This document shows positions 43,562 through 55,759 of a stretch of 64,000 bases of DNA, piece after piece. The translations under genes were made by a program, and so were the position numbers. The notes under the pieces are model-generated. The model made no database searches, was not told where the DNA came from, and saw nothing but the letters and a program-made list of their open reading frames with translations. How positions within the stretch are numbered: position 1 is the first letter of the stretch; each line of letters opens with the position of its first letter. This DNA comes from Ceratothoa steindachneri (taxonomy: Eukaryota; Arthropoda; Malacostraca; Isopoda; Cymothoidae), in the NCBI GenBank assembly GCA_963969495.1, contig OZ018321.1, forward strand, positions 67,097,035-67,161,034, in the 5' to 3' direction.

Positions 43562-43788
43562 TTGCTTTTTTATTAATATTATTAGTTATTATTATTCCTA
43601 TCATCTTATTATTTAGTATCATTAATTGTATTATTAGTATTTATTAAGAAATATTATTATTATGATTATTTATTATTATATATAATTATTTTTTATTACT
43701 GTAATTATTATTGGTTTAAGTTAGTATTATCATTTATTAATATTTATCCTAATTTAATGATATTAATTATTATGATTAATACGGCTCT
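43562..43788. repeat. TTA/ATT-rich low-complexity tract
   Basis: About 220 bp composed almost only of A and T with imperfect ATT/TTA triplets; it directly precedes LINE-A copy 2. Confidence 0.9.
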
Positions 43789-43794
43789 ACGTTT

Positions 43795-46700
43795 AACCTT
43801 TTCTACCCGTCCTTTGTACCAGGAGGAGTGTGTCAACCTGGATAGAGTTCGGTCCAGTGGTCAGGGTGGATTGGTGGAATTCATGCCATCCTGAGATTTG
43901 CTGGCACCAAGGTATGATTATAATACGTAATCATACATCGTCTGGTTAAGTGTACCTGCCTCTCTCTACTTTTTTATAATACATACCCTCTGACCCCTTT
44001 CCAAAGTTTCTCTTCTATCCAAAGTGGTTCTGGTTGCCTAGCGAACTTTAGTCCTGTTATGAGCCTTAGTCGAGTGGCAGTGTATACCGTGAGGTCCTTA
44101 CCTACTGCAAGGGCCGAAAGCCTGCTTGCTAAGGGGAGAATTAGGTACGGGGTTGTTTGAGTCGTCGACTGTGCACACCTTGCCATAGTACACATAGAAG
44201 GTGGCTATGCTGGCACCATCCTTTATGGCTAAAGTTTCAGGACAATTTCGCTTAAATGGTGGGCCGGGATGGACTATGTGTAAATGATCAATTTCGGAAA
44301 TTTCTGTTTCTATGGAGACTTTTTTTTAACCTCCCAAGTCATTAGGAGCTCATAGTACCTGCTATTCATAAGTCCTCTATTTTTTTATATTATGGTGACA
44401 AGTGGTAAGGATAGTGGGGTTATGAATGAGGATACGTCTCCAAGCGCGGTCTTTTCTTCTCTATGTGTCGGGGAGGACGAAGTTACACGTGGCATCACTT
44501 AGATCATTGTCAAGACTTCCCTCTCACCATCCGTCTGCAGCAAAGGGGCTTCCCCTTCTTCATCTTTAGAGACGCTCTCGGAAAGCTCCACCTCTGAAAA
44601 GTAGGTTTCCCTCCCTGTGATTTTTTGTCTCCTATGTCTACGGGTGAGGTGGATTCCCCTTTAACCCCCTTATCTGGAAGCGTCTTCGGGCGAAAATATT
44701 TCCCTGCCAGCGGCAGGCCCTCCTTTACTAATACAAGGTGACTGTCAAATGGCCAGGTAGACGGACCACAACAAATGCTTCCGTTGGGAGCGTCTAGATA
44801 GGACCAGCCCCCTTACTGGTGCAAGTGATAGCAGGGCCCACCGCTTCTTGCACCCTACAGTCATGCATTTACAACTTTCAGGGGATCGGTGTGCTTGTGC
44901 CTCTCTCTTCCCTGATAAATATCGAACGCACGCCAGAAACGACACGACAAAAAGTACATCGAATCAGATCCGTAATGCCTTTGGGAAAGTGCCACATGGA
45001 AGCCACCACTGAAATAAACATGGTTGACAGGAGCCTTCTGGCGAATGCGTTTGATCCCTCCAAAGGGGCCATGATTAGTGCCCTTCGGAGAACTTATGGC
45101 GCGCCGGTAAGTGTGAGGCTATAATCTACCATGATTTTTTTTAGTAATTTTCGAGGGAACTCCATATAAAGCATGACATTAGAGCTGTCGACCATGGGGC
45201 GGTCAAGTTTGAAATAATGATAAAAAAACAGGGAAGGACCTCAAGACCCAACTCTACACTCTTCGTTACGTTCTAATATGTCGGGCGTGCGGCTAGATAT
45301 CAATACTGCGGGAAAGTATTTGTGCCATTGCCACTGTGCTACTAATACTGCTACCGACATACGAATCGGTCATGTAGACCTGCGAAGTCAGGTTTATCTG
45401 AAATGTGTCTACGTTGCTCCAAGGCCGTAAAAGATAATACCCTGAGTCCCTATTGTTTATGTACACGTGTGTCAAATACGATGAGCTGCACTCTGCTTCT
45501 TAGAAGCAACGTGAAACGTATCTCCTGGAGAACAAAATCCTGGGCGTTTAGGCTACAAATCCTCTTTCATTTCACGAGGCTTATGACTTGCTCCTATCTT
45601 CCATAAGCTGTTTTTGCTGGAGACCATGCTAGCTAGCCCTTGCCATAGGTATGAGGGTTCGGCAACACCACCTCCACGAGATGCAGACTGGATAGGAGGA
45701 TTCGCTTTTGATACTCGGCATTATGTCTCGGCTGGAAGTGGTGGACTCACCTTGGAGGCTCAAATTCAAACCCTTACTTTTTATCGATCCTTTGTTCGTT
45801 TGAAGCTCGACTACGGATGCGAGTTTTATGCATCCGCAGCCGAGCGTGTATTGCGGAATGTGGACGAGATCCACCGCACTTCACCCGTTGAGAGCCTAGT
45901 TGTCGATCCTGGTGAGATGCCACTCCCTCTGCGCCTTATAAAGTGTATTATCCCCCTGTACGCACGAGCCTGGTTCGTCCCTCAATCGTGAACATCTCTC
46001 ACTCTATTCGCAGCTGATCTCAATGGTGCCTATGCCGCAGGGAGGCTCCATTGATACCCTAAACCCTTTCTAAACCCAAAGGATTTAGGGCTAGGACACT
46101 CCTCCAAAGGTTTAGTATAGCTATCGGGCTGATAGTGCCCCTGGTTCTGCCAAGGACGCCACCCTAGGAGGTACCACCTTTGACTTTTTGGTCTGTTTTC
46201 ACGGTGTGCACAGTCTGTTTGAAGTCAACAGCTCTCATCCAGGCAGTGCGTCTGGCTTCACGGCCTAGCTAGTTTCAATACCCCGCTCGGTACGGGAGAT
46301 AACGCGAAGTGCCCTCTTCGGAGCCCGCATTGTGACTTTTGCGACTCACACAGCACCCTGAGTGCTCTCAGGGCATTTGAATCCCCGCATTTCCTGGTTC
46401 GCGATATCCGTGACACCACGGTTTTGCGAGCCCTTGGATATCGAGATTATCTTCTTCTGGGACTTGTAGCAATTGCGTGGAATGAGCGCACCGATGAGGG
46501 CAACAAATAGTCTGTGAGGCCTCGGCGACCATACCAGCGTTTTGCTCTTCCTCACACTGACTACTTGACAGGAATACGCGCTGCCCTCTGGGCGGCTTTG
46601 CAAATAAATAAGATGGGAGAGGGTCGAAGGGAACTTAAAGTTACGTGTTATTGCGCCGACACTGTTCCCATCGACCTACTCCCAATGCCGCAAAGACTGC

Positions 46701-47135
46701 GCTGTACTACAGACTGTTTTGCACATTCATGTTGAATGTACCAGTCTTGAGGATCTTCTCGTATGATACCATTTCTCTATACCCGGATGAGCGTGGTCGC
46801 TACCGCTTGTTTCTTGTACTTGAGATGGGCTCGTTTGGAGGATGCTGACCTCCTCCTCCTTTATTTGACTGTTGATTTTTTTATTTTTTGTAGGTTGCCT
46901 GTTCCTGCACCTTGGGGAAGCGGGCCAACCCCAGACGCTGGAGCGGACTTCTTTCTTGCCTTTTGCTTTGTTTTCTTGTTGTTTTTAATTTTTTTTGCCT
47001 TTGTCCTTTTTCATCGTTTTTATTGGTTATTTACATAGTGTGATTTGTTTTGTAATGTAGCCTAGTAGTAGGCTGCGTTGTGCACGGGGACCTATGCCCA
47101 AGTATACCTTCGCCAGATGGTCTTCGGAAATGAAT
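43795..47135 (+). mobile_element. LINE-A copy 2: ORF1 region, RT thumb and decayed RNase H
   Basis: The ORF1-like part (about 44,400-45,600) ends in a Cys/His-rich stretch 'CHCHCATNTATDIRIGHVDL' (about 45,330-45,390) resembling a zinc-knuckle region, then a C-terminal segment 'KILGVQATNPLSFHEAYDLL' in shifted frames (about 45,535-45,595). It then jumps to the RT thumb: 'LTFYRSFVRLKLDYGCEFYA' and 'SAAERVLRNVDEIHRTSPVE' (45,774-45,893), and 'SLVVDPGEMPLPLR' (45,893-45,935). RNase H is decayed ('SLFGARIVTFATHTAP', about 46,313-46,360). The 3' part (46,540 on) matches copies at 38.3 and 56.5 kb. The tail is near 47,135. Endonuclease and RT palm are absent. Confidence 0.75.
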
Positions 47136-47139
47136 GTAA

Positions 47140-49059
47140 ATATTTGATTGATTTCATCAATTGACTGTATTTATTAATAAAATGAGTTTTAGTTCTCAAC
47201 TTTTGTTTTATTTCATCTTTAAATTATGATTCAAACATACTAAAATAAAGTGCAGCGTTTGACTAGTTCGAGTAAGTTTCTTATATGAAAATATTTAGTA
47301 GTCTCAACAGCAATTGTGCAACCCTCCCTAATCACCCCTGGTGGGGTGTACTCTTTTCACGTACATCAGAAGTATCTGGATATTAGTAGCTTCATAGGAG
47401 ATACTAGTATTCGAATGAAAGTGAGGAAAGAGTCTTTATGTTCTCCTGGAAACCAGTAAGATATAACAGTAAGTATTAACTTGCGATGGAAATCCTAACA
47501 ATAAAAATTGTTTATATCCTTTAGAGGAACATGAAAATTATGATCGAGATGTAGAACAATTAAGGCAGAAATGGGAAAACTCGAACTCTCTGTAGGGTGA
47601 GGTGGGTTGTAATATATTGTATTAATCCTTTTCACTATGAAAGCTTCAGTTGATTCAGGTTGATATAATTAAGTTAGGTAAAATAAATTAAGTTGAATTA
47701 GATCATTTAACTAGCAAAGAATCTCTTCGTTGCAAATTTTCCACTTTATCTCGCCTATTGATGGCGTAATACACTTACTTGTAGAGCTCACATGAAACTT
47801 GGATCCTTTGGGTAAAGTGCACGTTCCCCGATGTTTTTGAAAATTTGACCACTAATGGAGGCTTTCAGGCAAATGGCAGATAGAAATTTATTTCCCCTTT
47901 TGAGACAATTTTAAAGGTAGGCTAGGGAATTATTAAATTGATTAAAATTATTGAATTCGTTCCTAATGGTGGGTTATTCCGATTTGGATGTCATTTTGAA
48001 ATATATGTAGTATATCGATATTATTAGTTTGTTCCTAGCAAGCCAAATTAAATAATTCTAAGTTAGGTCGGGTCTTTATTAGTTTTATTTATTGTGGTTT
48101 GTAATCACAGGATAGAGTTTTATTGGGTAGCTATTGCCAACTACAGCTATAGGTTCATACACCAGGTGATGTGACACCAAAAAGATCGGAGCAATGTTGT
48201 GTCTGGTAGAGCGAGATTGCCATGCAGTTAATGCCATGAAATTAATGAAGTGGACCTGTTTTATTTCTTAAAAAATCCAATTAAAACAATTAATGGTAGT
48301 TAATAAAATAATAAAGGTGGTGGAATCTGAAAAAGTTGTGATTTCACATGAAAAACTGAGAATGATACGGTCAAGATTTTCCAAGAATAAGACACCAAAT
48401 TCTCGCTTATGCCGCCGTGAGCATTCCATGCCCCCGCAGTGGTGCTAAGCCCATAAGGCGAGCAGGCTATAACAAGACAATGCCCTCTTCATTTGTAAAC
48501 ATTCCGGTCACTAATGTTTGCAGGAGAACCTTCAGCTATATTTCTTCTACACATTTTCACTTTTTATAGCTTTACTTGTTTCTATACGGGGCACTCCTTA
48601 CTAACTTTCTGCGTACTACGTCCTCTTCGCTATTCCGCTTTGCGTTCGAGCACACACCTGAATGGTGCTGCTTGAAATGCATTCGTGACTAGTGGATTTA
48701 TATCAAGAAAAGAAAGCCATTTATAGGTTAATTGCTTCGTTTATCCACCATACTCGTACCTAAGTGTATCTATTCATTTTGTGATGGGGATATAGTGATC
48801 AATGAATGTACGGCAATGACCAACAACAAATAGCTGCGGAAGAAGGGCATTAAAAATAATCGTACTACGCCTCTCTAAATGGAGTCCCTGGAAAAACTGA
48901 TAAAATTACTGAAACATTTTATACACGAAAAAAATATATCAATGGTAGAGTTCTTTTACATGAGTGGATATCTCTCAAATTTAAAAGAATCTATTAAGGA
49001 TATCATTTTACCTGATTCTATACTAATAAATGGCGTAGAGGCGAACCACATATAACATC
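47140..49059. other. Unassigned AT-rich DNA
   Basis: No ORF above background. A perfect small hairpin CACCCC-TGGT-GGGGTG is at about 47,332. Nothing else supported. Confidence 0.45.
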
Positions 49060-49245
49060 TATAATTTAGTATAACTTTGAAATCAAACGCGTCAATTATG
49101 CTGTCTAGTTCATTTCAGACCCTGGGCACCATACTCACCAAACTGTGTGTACTGCGAATTCCCCAAAGTGTCCAAACCGACTTCCTTTAAAGAGTCACCT
49201 GTCTATATTAGATTCAAACTTGCGTAACTTCTTATGGTGGGGAGA
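49060..49245. repeat. Direct repeat, left copy
   Basis: Shares blocks with 50,158-50,325, including AGTATAACTTT.AAAT.AAAC, GTCAATTATGCTGTCTAGTT, ATTTCAGAC.CTGG.CACCA and TTAGATT.AAA.TT...TTCTTATGG. Perhaps 75-80% similar. Confidence 0.75.
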
Positions 49246-50157
49246 GAGAGAGAGAGTCACGCGGACGCAGAGGCCTAAAGAGTATCCTACATAAGAGAAG
49301 CATCCAATCGGCGTCTTTGGTTAAACTTCCGAGGCGATAAGACGAGCTGAGACGACCCAAACTGGAGCCTAGAAAAAGATCAGCGAGAGGGTGCGAAGTT
49401 AACGTCCAAAGTGCCCCTTCGGATGGAGTGGGACCCGCTTTCGTCGGCCAGCGAAATCGCTTCCCACGATCCCATATATAATTCCCAGCACGGGCATGAG
49501 AAAATCGGTATTCTCTATTATTCTCCCGTATTCGCCAGAATCAGCCAAGGACACGAGTCGCAAATTCTCAAGCAACTCCCACATCCTAAGGGCTCGTAGG
49601 CAAGAAACATTGATTCAGAATTAACGATAGTCAAGCAAGGTGAAGACTCTTCCTTCTGCAATAACCAGCTCAGCTTCTTCCTGCGAGAATACTCCCCCAA
49701 TCCACACCCTCGAGGCTGACCACGGAAATTGTAAGACTATTACGTTTTCTCTCTATCAACATCGAAGAGGGCGATGCTATTCGACCTCGAAGATTCACTC
49801 ATGATCACCTCCTCCCGTTTTCTTTAAGTTAGTCGTTTGTGTCTGCTCGCGGCCCGTGCCGAAGCATCCATTTAAATCAATTTTGCTTTCCAATTAGTCT
49901 GGTGTATTTGCCATTGTGTCTCCTTTGTTGTTAAATATTATTGTTTTTAAAGTAGTAAAGATTTTTTTCTCTCCTGTTTGATTACCAGAACCACATAGCA
50001 TTTGACTGAAACCGGCCAAAGGTAGAATAAGCACTCTTATATAATTTCCTTGTGACCCACGCCAAAAAGGGGCATTCCCACGCGCCTGCTTTTTGCCTCA
50101 TTTCCCAGCATCCAAGGAAGCAAGCGAAGGTCAGGGAGCTCATAGCTGACCTAAGAC
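49246..50157. other. GC-richer block between direct repeats, LTR-like
   Basis: About 900 bp of different composition from its flanks. It has a TATATAAT box (about 49,478) in a GC-rich setting and an AT-rich end with AAAGTAGTAAAGATT (about 49,950-49,965), an arrangement reminiscent of an LTR or transposon promoter region. ORFs of 60-62 codons on both strands are not convincing. No TG/CA ends with target duplication were found. Confidence 0.35.
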
Positions 50158-50325
50158 AAACATTTATATTTCAGTATAACTTTAAAATTAAACCAGTCAA
50201 TTATGCTGTCTAGTTTATTTCAGACACTGGACACCACACTCACCACTCACACTCCTAACCATCTTCCTTTAAAGCCATGTTAGATTTAAATTTAAGTGAA
50301 TTCTTATGGCGTAGAAAGACAGACA
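50158..50325. repeat. Direct repeat, right copy
   Basis: Matches 49,060-49,245 in the same order and strand, with a short internal deletion around 50,245. Confidence 0.75.
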
Positions 50326-51499
50326 TATCAACGATTTTGTGTTATAGTTTAGTGTTTAAAGTATTAAACGTAAAGTTTGACTCAGATCTCTTTTAAATAG
50401 GTATTTTGAAATAAATGTTAAAAGAGTAGTGATTAATATTATTAACTCTATTATAATAAGATAACCTAACCTAATTAAAATTAATATTTTTGGACAAAAT
50501 TAAATAAATATTTGCAATTAACGTATAAAACTGCATTAATGGTGGAATTTACCAAAAAATTCAAACACCCTGCAACTGACCAAAGTAGTATCTCAAAATG
50601 AGCCTAACACAATGTATATTGGATCGTGTTAAAAATTGAATCCTACCGTATATATTAAGACATTTGAATCACACCTTGTGACCTTGTTATCATTACGAGA
50701 ATGTGTTTGGAATACGTGGAAGAGTTGGTATTCGTGAAAGAAGGAAAAATATTGAGAAGAGTTTTTCCCTCTCTCTAGCTCTCCATATTGTCTCCTCATA
50801 CATTTACTCAACCTGTAATCCTTACACATCATATGCATTAATTCTCTATGTTCTCTATGTCCATCTTTCAAAACTTACTTAAAAAAAGGGGTCTTCTGAC
50901 TTGTTCTGTCGGAAAGTTTTCTAGGGGCTTATAGATTATAGGCGTTTCAATCGTACCCTGCCACTTCTTAATTAAAAATTAACAAATCGAGAGTGAAAGT
51001 AATTGAACAGCTCCATGACATTGTAATCAGGCAAGGCCGGGTGGAGTCGTATACGAATCGAATATTCACTGGCAATTAAAAATTTCCCGCGTGAAATATT
51101 TCCACCCAGACTTTGGCAAGGGAGGGGAGCAGCATTAGCTGAAGTATTAAAAACATTCTTTAAATTTGTCTCCCGATAAATAAACACTAAAGCGATCGAT
51201 AGAGCGGGAAAATATGTTTTTCAACTTTGATGAAGTTTGGAACAATTTAGTTAAAGAGAGAGGATCAATTAGTTAACGACAATTAGGTATAAACAGATTT
51301 GAAAGGCTTATAGTTATTAGTTTATTCATTTTAATACCGTTACGTAAATGTGGTCTGGTTAAACTTGAATAGAGCAAGCAATAAACTCCCCCTCCGAGAA
51401 GGTTAATTAATAATTATCATTATGCGCGTTGTTTTAAGCATGAAAAATCGACCAGAAATAATCATGTACTCACTCAAATATTATTATAGTCTTCTATAG
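50326..51499. other. Unassigned AT-rich DNA
   Basis: Minus-strand ORFs at 50,629-50,871 and 50,972-51,187 have no motif. No other structure. Confidence 0.45.
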
Positions 51500-54000
51500 T
51501 CTCCACCCCGCAGGGAGGTACCCTTTATAACCTGTTACACTTAGTACTTTCAGGAGTCACACGCCCTTTCGGCCTGAAGTAGGTCCAATCTTGCTCTCTC
51601 GAAGCCCGTTAAGAACACGAAAAGATAAAAGAGGCGCCACTTCAGTTCCCGCCTCACCCTTTTCGGTCAGCTTAGCCACCATAACTACTTAGAGAGGTAA
51701 GAGGCGGCAACATCCCATGGGCCTTATCGACGAACTCGTAGACCCGGGGTTTCTCAGATTTATGCTAGCCAGCATGCCCGCTCCCTCTATCTTCCCAAAA
51801 TGGCTCACCTTATCAGTACTTATTTGATATAGCTGAATATTTGTTGGGGCATGGCAAGTTGAAGGCCCTTTAGGGGTAAATTATAGAGGGCGGTGCCGTA
51901 CTCTCAATTGGCAGGGGTCTCCTCAGTAGCAAACTTTAGTTCACCATTTTGCGAGATCATCCTCAGGCAGCACCAGACATTGGTGCTGCCTGGGAAAGGA
52001 AATCCTGGACGTACAAGTTGCGGATCAGCTTTTATTTCTCAAAGATAATAACTTCTGCCTGACGCGCCCAGCGCTACCTCGGATGTCTTCTACATCAATA
52101 GAAAAAGGATAAACTCTGCCTCTGGCCCTTTCAGGCCTATAGACCCAGTTGTTTCCGAGACTATTCGGAACACTCCTGGCAGCACAAAAGATTCCAACCC
52201 AGCCTCAGCTAAAACCCGAGCTCCAGCTTCGCCCCGAGTGACCTTTGCCCGTAATGCAAAACGCCCAGCAAAAGTTTAGATAAATGAACAATACGTTTAT
52301 TTCATTCCTGTCAGGAGATATTCTCGCTATGATATATGACAATAACTCATTAAGCTGTTTTGGTGCGGACCCGATGCGAATTCTGGATCGTCGACTCCGA
52401 CAGGCTTTGAACCACAACTCTCGCGATGGTGAAACGCAGAGATTTTGGATTTCCTTGGCCAAGACTAAAGTGATACACTTGTTCCTCCATCCACAGATCC
52501 ATACTCGATCTTGACTTGGATAAAAAAGGGTTCAACTGTATGTAGTGAAGTTACACCGTTTCCTTGAACCTTTTTATACTGACACCTAAACTTGGCGTCT
52601 CATATTCGCAGTATCTGGATTTCTGGTACGCACCACATAGACATTAATCGTTCCATTGCGTTCATCACTTGGGGTGCTGATAGTGCTACTGCCATACTTT
52701 CCTACTGATTCTTTATTTGTTCGAAGCTTTATACAACGCATGCGAGTTTTATGCATCTGCTGCCGACCTTACATTACATAAGGTTGAGTCAATCCACCAC
52801 ACCGTTCTCTAATTTGAGCTCGGTGCCTTCCGCCCGGCCCTAATGAAAACCTACTTGTCGATGCTGTGGAGATGTGACCCACTCTTCTCTATGAACAAGG
52901 TATTATTCGCATGTACGCAAGTGCTGATGCCTCCCTCAGTCTCCAACAGTTCTTGCTTCATATGCGAATGATTTGACGGTGCCTATGCTCACGAGAGCTC
53001 CCAGTCATATTCTAAGCCACTTAAGAGAAGTCTAGTAAACTCCGTCGAGAATTCGGTGTATATCTCAGCCGGTGGTGCATTTAGTTATGCCTAAGACGCC
53101 ACCCTAGAAGGTACCACTTCTGACTATTTGTAGCTAGGCCTCTGCAAACAGAGGATCCACACCGTCAGGACTATTGCGTTTGAACTTTTGTGAGGACACC
53201 TCGTGTCACATTAGATGGGTCCCAGTATAAATGAATGGATCCAAATCCCAATACCAAAAGAGGTCGGTTTCTGCGTCTGTATTCTCACCCGAGCTTTTTA
53301 CAATAGATTGCTCGATACGGGAGATAGCGCGTCGTTCCGTGTTCGGAGACCAGATTGTGATCTATAGCGACTCACAAAGCATCCTCAGTGCTCTTCGGGC
53401 ATTAGACTCTCCATATCCATTGGATTGCGGTCTCGGTAATGCCACGCTGGCCGTGACCGGTACGAATATCAAGATTCGATATTATATTCTTCTGGGTTCC
53501 TGGACAACCGGGATTGCAAGGAATAAACACGCTCTTCTTCACAAAGGATATATACATGTCAGGCCCAGAACAATCATGCGGACCGTGACAAACAGTCAGA
53601 ATATCGCATTCTTTTCCGCGATAAGCAAGGGATTTGAATCTCAAACGCGCGCTTTTGTCTTCTCCCAGGGTATTATAAAAAAACCCAGGGGAGTATTTCC
53701 TATCCCTCAAGCGCTGTGCTGGCACGTTGAGAGATTTCCCCACGCCCTTCCCCTTGGCGGAGGCAGTAACGGAACTGGCTGGTCCCTATATAGTGTTAGT
53801 CTCAATAGGGCATCGACAGTATAAGCCTGCCTCTTACAACGAACAGTTCATTCTCAATCGCTGTCCCTTTTCTCGACGAGCTAAAGGTTAGAGTTATACT
53901 GAAGGATCTGAGCCCCAGTCAAGTGGCCCATCTTGGTTTCGGTACATTTCGTTTGGCACGAATACTCCCTCCAGTTAGTGTTACACTTAGAGGTTAAGCT
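51500..54000 (+). mobile_element. LINE-A copy 3: ORF1 region, late RT palm, thumb and RNase H
   Basis: GC-rich from about 51,500. The ORF1-like part is decayed to about 52,270. RT then appears at the catalytic region in decayed form ('GDILAMIYDNNSLSCFGADP', 52,310-52,372, where YADD would stand), followed by 'RILDRRLRQALNHNS' and 'FWISLAKTKVIHLFL' (52,376-52,490). Thumb remnants 'YNACEFYASAADLTLHKVES' (about 52,733-52,792) and 'ELGAFRPAL' follow. RNase H is the best of all copies: 'SIREIARRSVFGDQIVIYSD' (53,311-53,370, Asp in YSDSQS), 'SQSILSALRALDSPYP' and 'TNIKIRYYILLGSWTTGIAR' (53,461-53,521), ending 'NKHALLHKG' (decayed ELAD region). An open frame of 197 codons (53,231-53,824) covers it. 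The end is near 54,000. Confidence 0.75.
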
Positions 54001-54453
54001 CTCCGTGGTTAAAGCCCATTGAATAACCATCCGATCCCCCGTTTGATCTTTTAAGGCCTCGAACTCAAGCCAGTCTGAGACGAATCATCTGTGGTTATCA
54101 GGCCAGACATCGCTGTGTGTGTTTGTACAGAGGCTCGTATCGCCTCTCGACCCCCTTACTATCCATAGAGCCCACTCTGAGTAGCTCGGATACGTTCGGT
54201 TCTTGTATACATAGAGTATTTATTGCCATTTATTTCATTTAATCTATTAATTGTGTATAACATTGTATATATTGAAGTTCAATTTTATACCTACTTTTTC
54301 ATAAGCCTCATAGCCAGAGCATTCATTAGTTAATATCGGCCAACTGCACTTGCTCTTTTGAATGTAAATCATTCGCACTCATCCTACCCCCCATACACAC
54401 TTCTGATCAGAGTTGAGTCAAGGTCACCTGTTTGACCGTGAGCGTCAACAATA
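54001..54453. other. Possible LTR/leader of the gypsy element
   Basis: Sequence between LINE-A copy 3 and the gypsy body. An AT-rich stretch (54,200-54,300) and the motif CATTCTACGACA ending at 54,494, followed by CTGGCGTACGG (a TGGCG start typical of a primer-binding site), suggest an LTR 3' end and leader. No matching left LTR end was found. Confidence 0.35.
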
Positions 54454-55759
54454 TTGGGTAGAAGTGACTTATATTTCGGGGGCATTCTACGACACTGGCG
54501 TACGGAAACCCTACAGCCCACCTTAGTCAGGCTTCTCACTTTCAAAGAAAATATATTCGAAGTCAATCATTGGGATATTGAGGCAGACATTATTGCCAAT
54601 TACTTCCACTTTTCAGGTCCAAGCTCCGTTACATTTTCATTTCCCTTCCCTCGAAAGCCACCATCGACTATTCCACTCACATCTGAGCATTTGGCGGCTT
54701 ACAACATGACCCCCGACTTTTACTGTTTAAAATTTCGACATGCCCGTATCCACCCAGGTCAGACCTTCCATCATTTGGGTTACTCACTCCACCGAAATTT
54801 TAATCTTTGGTTAGATGCTTCACTTTGTCCTTAAGGATCAGTTATTGGGTGCGCTGCTCAGAGAAATTCGCGCATTTGTGAAGGACCGTAAGTGCTACAC
54901 CTTCAGGGAGTGCATTAAAGAGGCTGATGTCTATGCGGCAAGCCATAACCTATAACAAGAGGACAATAAAAAGAGCGCCCTTTCATCTCCCAAGTCTAAG
55001 ATTAATAACGCAAGATTCTGTCCGGGTAACACCACTAAGTTCGTAAGGTATTGGGTCGTTCTAAATCCAGGAGATTTCTCCCATCGGAACCCAGAGATAT
55101 CAAGCCTCGTATTCCCAATTTGCGTGTGTCCCTATTCCCCAAGCTCCGGAATAAATCCGCTTACCAAGTCCACTAAGCGAGCGGCGCTCCTCCTACGCCA
55201 TCAGTTGTCTCTGAAACCCCCACTCCTTTCTAGGCCGTCTGAACGCGACATCACTTTTACCACCCAATTGCCGATCCGTTAGAAGCCGTATCCTCTCCCT
55301 ATTGACTCGAGGCAAGGGATTAATTCTGAGGTTGAAAACTTGCTGAAGCTTAATATCATCAAGCCCTCCAATTCCTGTTACTGATTCCCTATCGTGATGG
55401 TACGCAAGGCTGATTGTACGTACCGTATGTGCGTTAATTTTTGCAAGCTAAATTTATTGACTGTTTCGATGCTGAACCCATTAACCTAATCAACCAAAAC
55501 CTCCAGCTCTTTGAAGAAGCAAAATTTATGTCTAAGCTAGACCTTTGCAAGGCCTATTACCAAATTACCCTTCAGAAGAGCGTATGAAAATATACGCCAT
55601 TTCCGATCGATAAAGGCTTTATGTAGTTCCTTTGACTCCCTTTTGGTTTAATAGTGACCTGCATAAATTATAATATGACGATGGCTAGAATTCTAGGCGG
55701 GTTGTCAAACGTCTCCTTTTATTTCGACAACATATACGTTGCCACCAGCATTTACTCTC
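54454..55759 (+). mobile_element. Ty3/gypsy retrotransposon: gag-like ORF and pol up to the RT active site
   Basis: A 126-codon ORF (54,454-54,834) ends with 'RHARIHPGQTFHHLGYSLHR' and 'NFNLWLDASLC', which I recognise as the gag-type segment found before pol in arthropod gypsy elements. Decayed sequence includes 'KDRKCYTFRECIKEADVYAA' in shifted frames (about 54,880-54,940). Pol: 'KPYPLPIDSRQGINSEVENL' (about 55,281-55,340), 'IVMVRKADCTYRMCVNFCKL' (about 55,390-55,450), 'AKFMSKLDLCKAYYQITLQK' (55,520-55,578, first catalytic Asp), then 'LPFGLIVTC' (about 55,640-55,665) and 'FYFDNIYV' (about 55,718-55,741; YFDD-like active site with D to N). Stops occur throughout. The RT frame is cut at 55,759 by a LINE insertion. 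PBS-like TGGCG lies at 54,496. Annotated as a dead copy. Confidence 0.82.

Noticed and set aside
49246..50157. Confident solo LTR
   Set aside because: No TG/CA ends with a target duplication could be found, so kept only as LTR-like.
53231..53824. 197-codon ORF as a host gene
   Set aside because: Its readable part is a LINE RNase H domain aligning with the copy at 56.1-56.5 kb; it is element debris.
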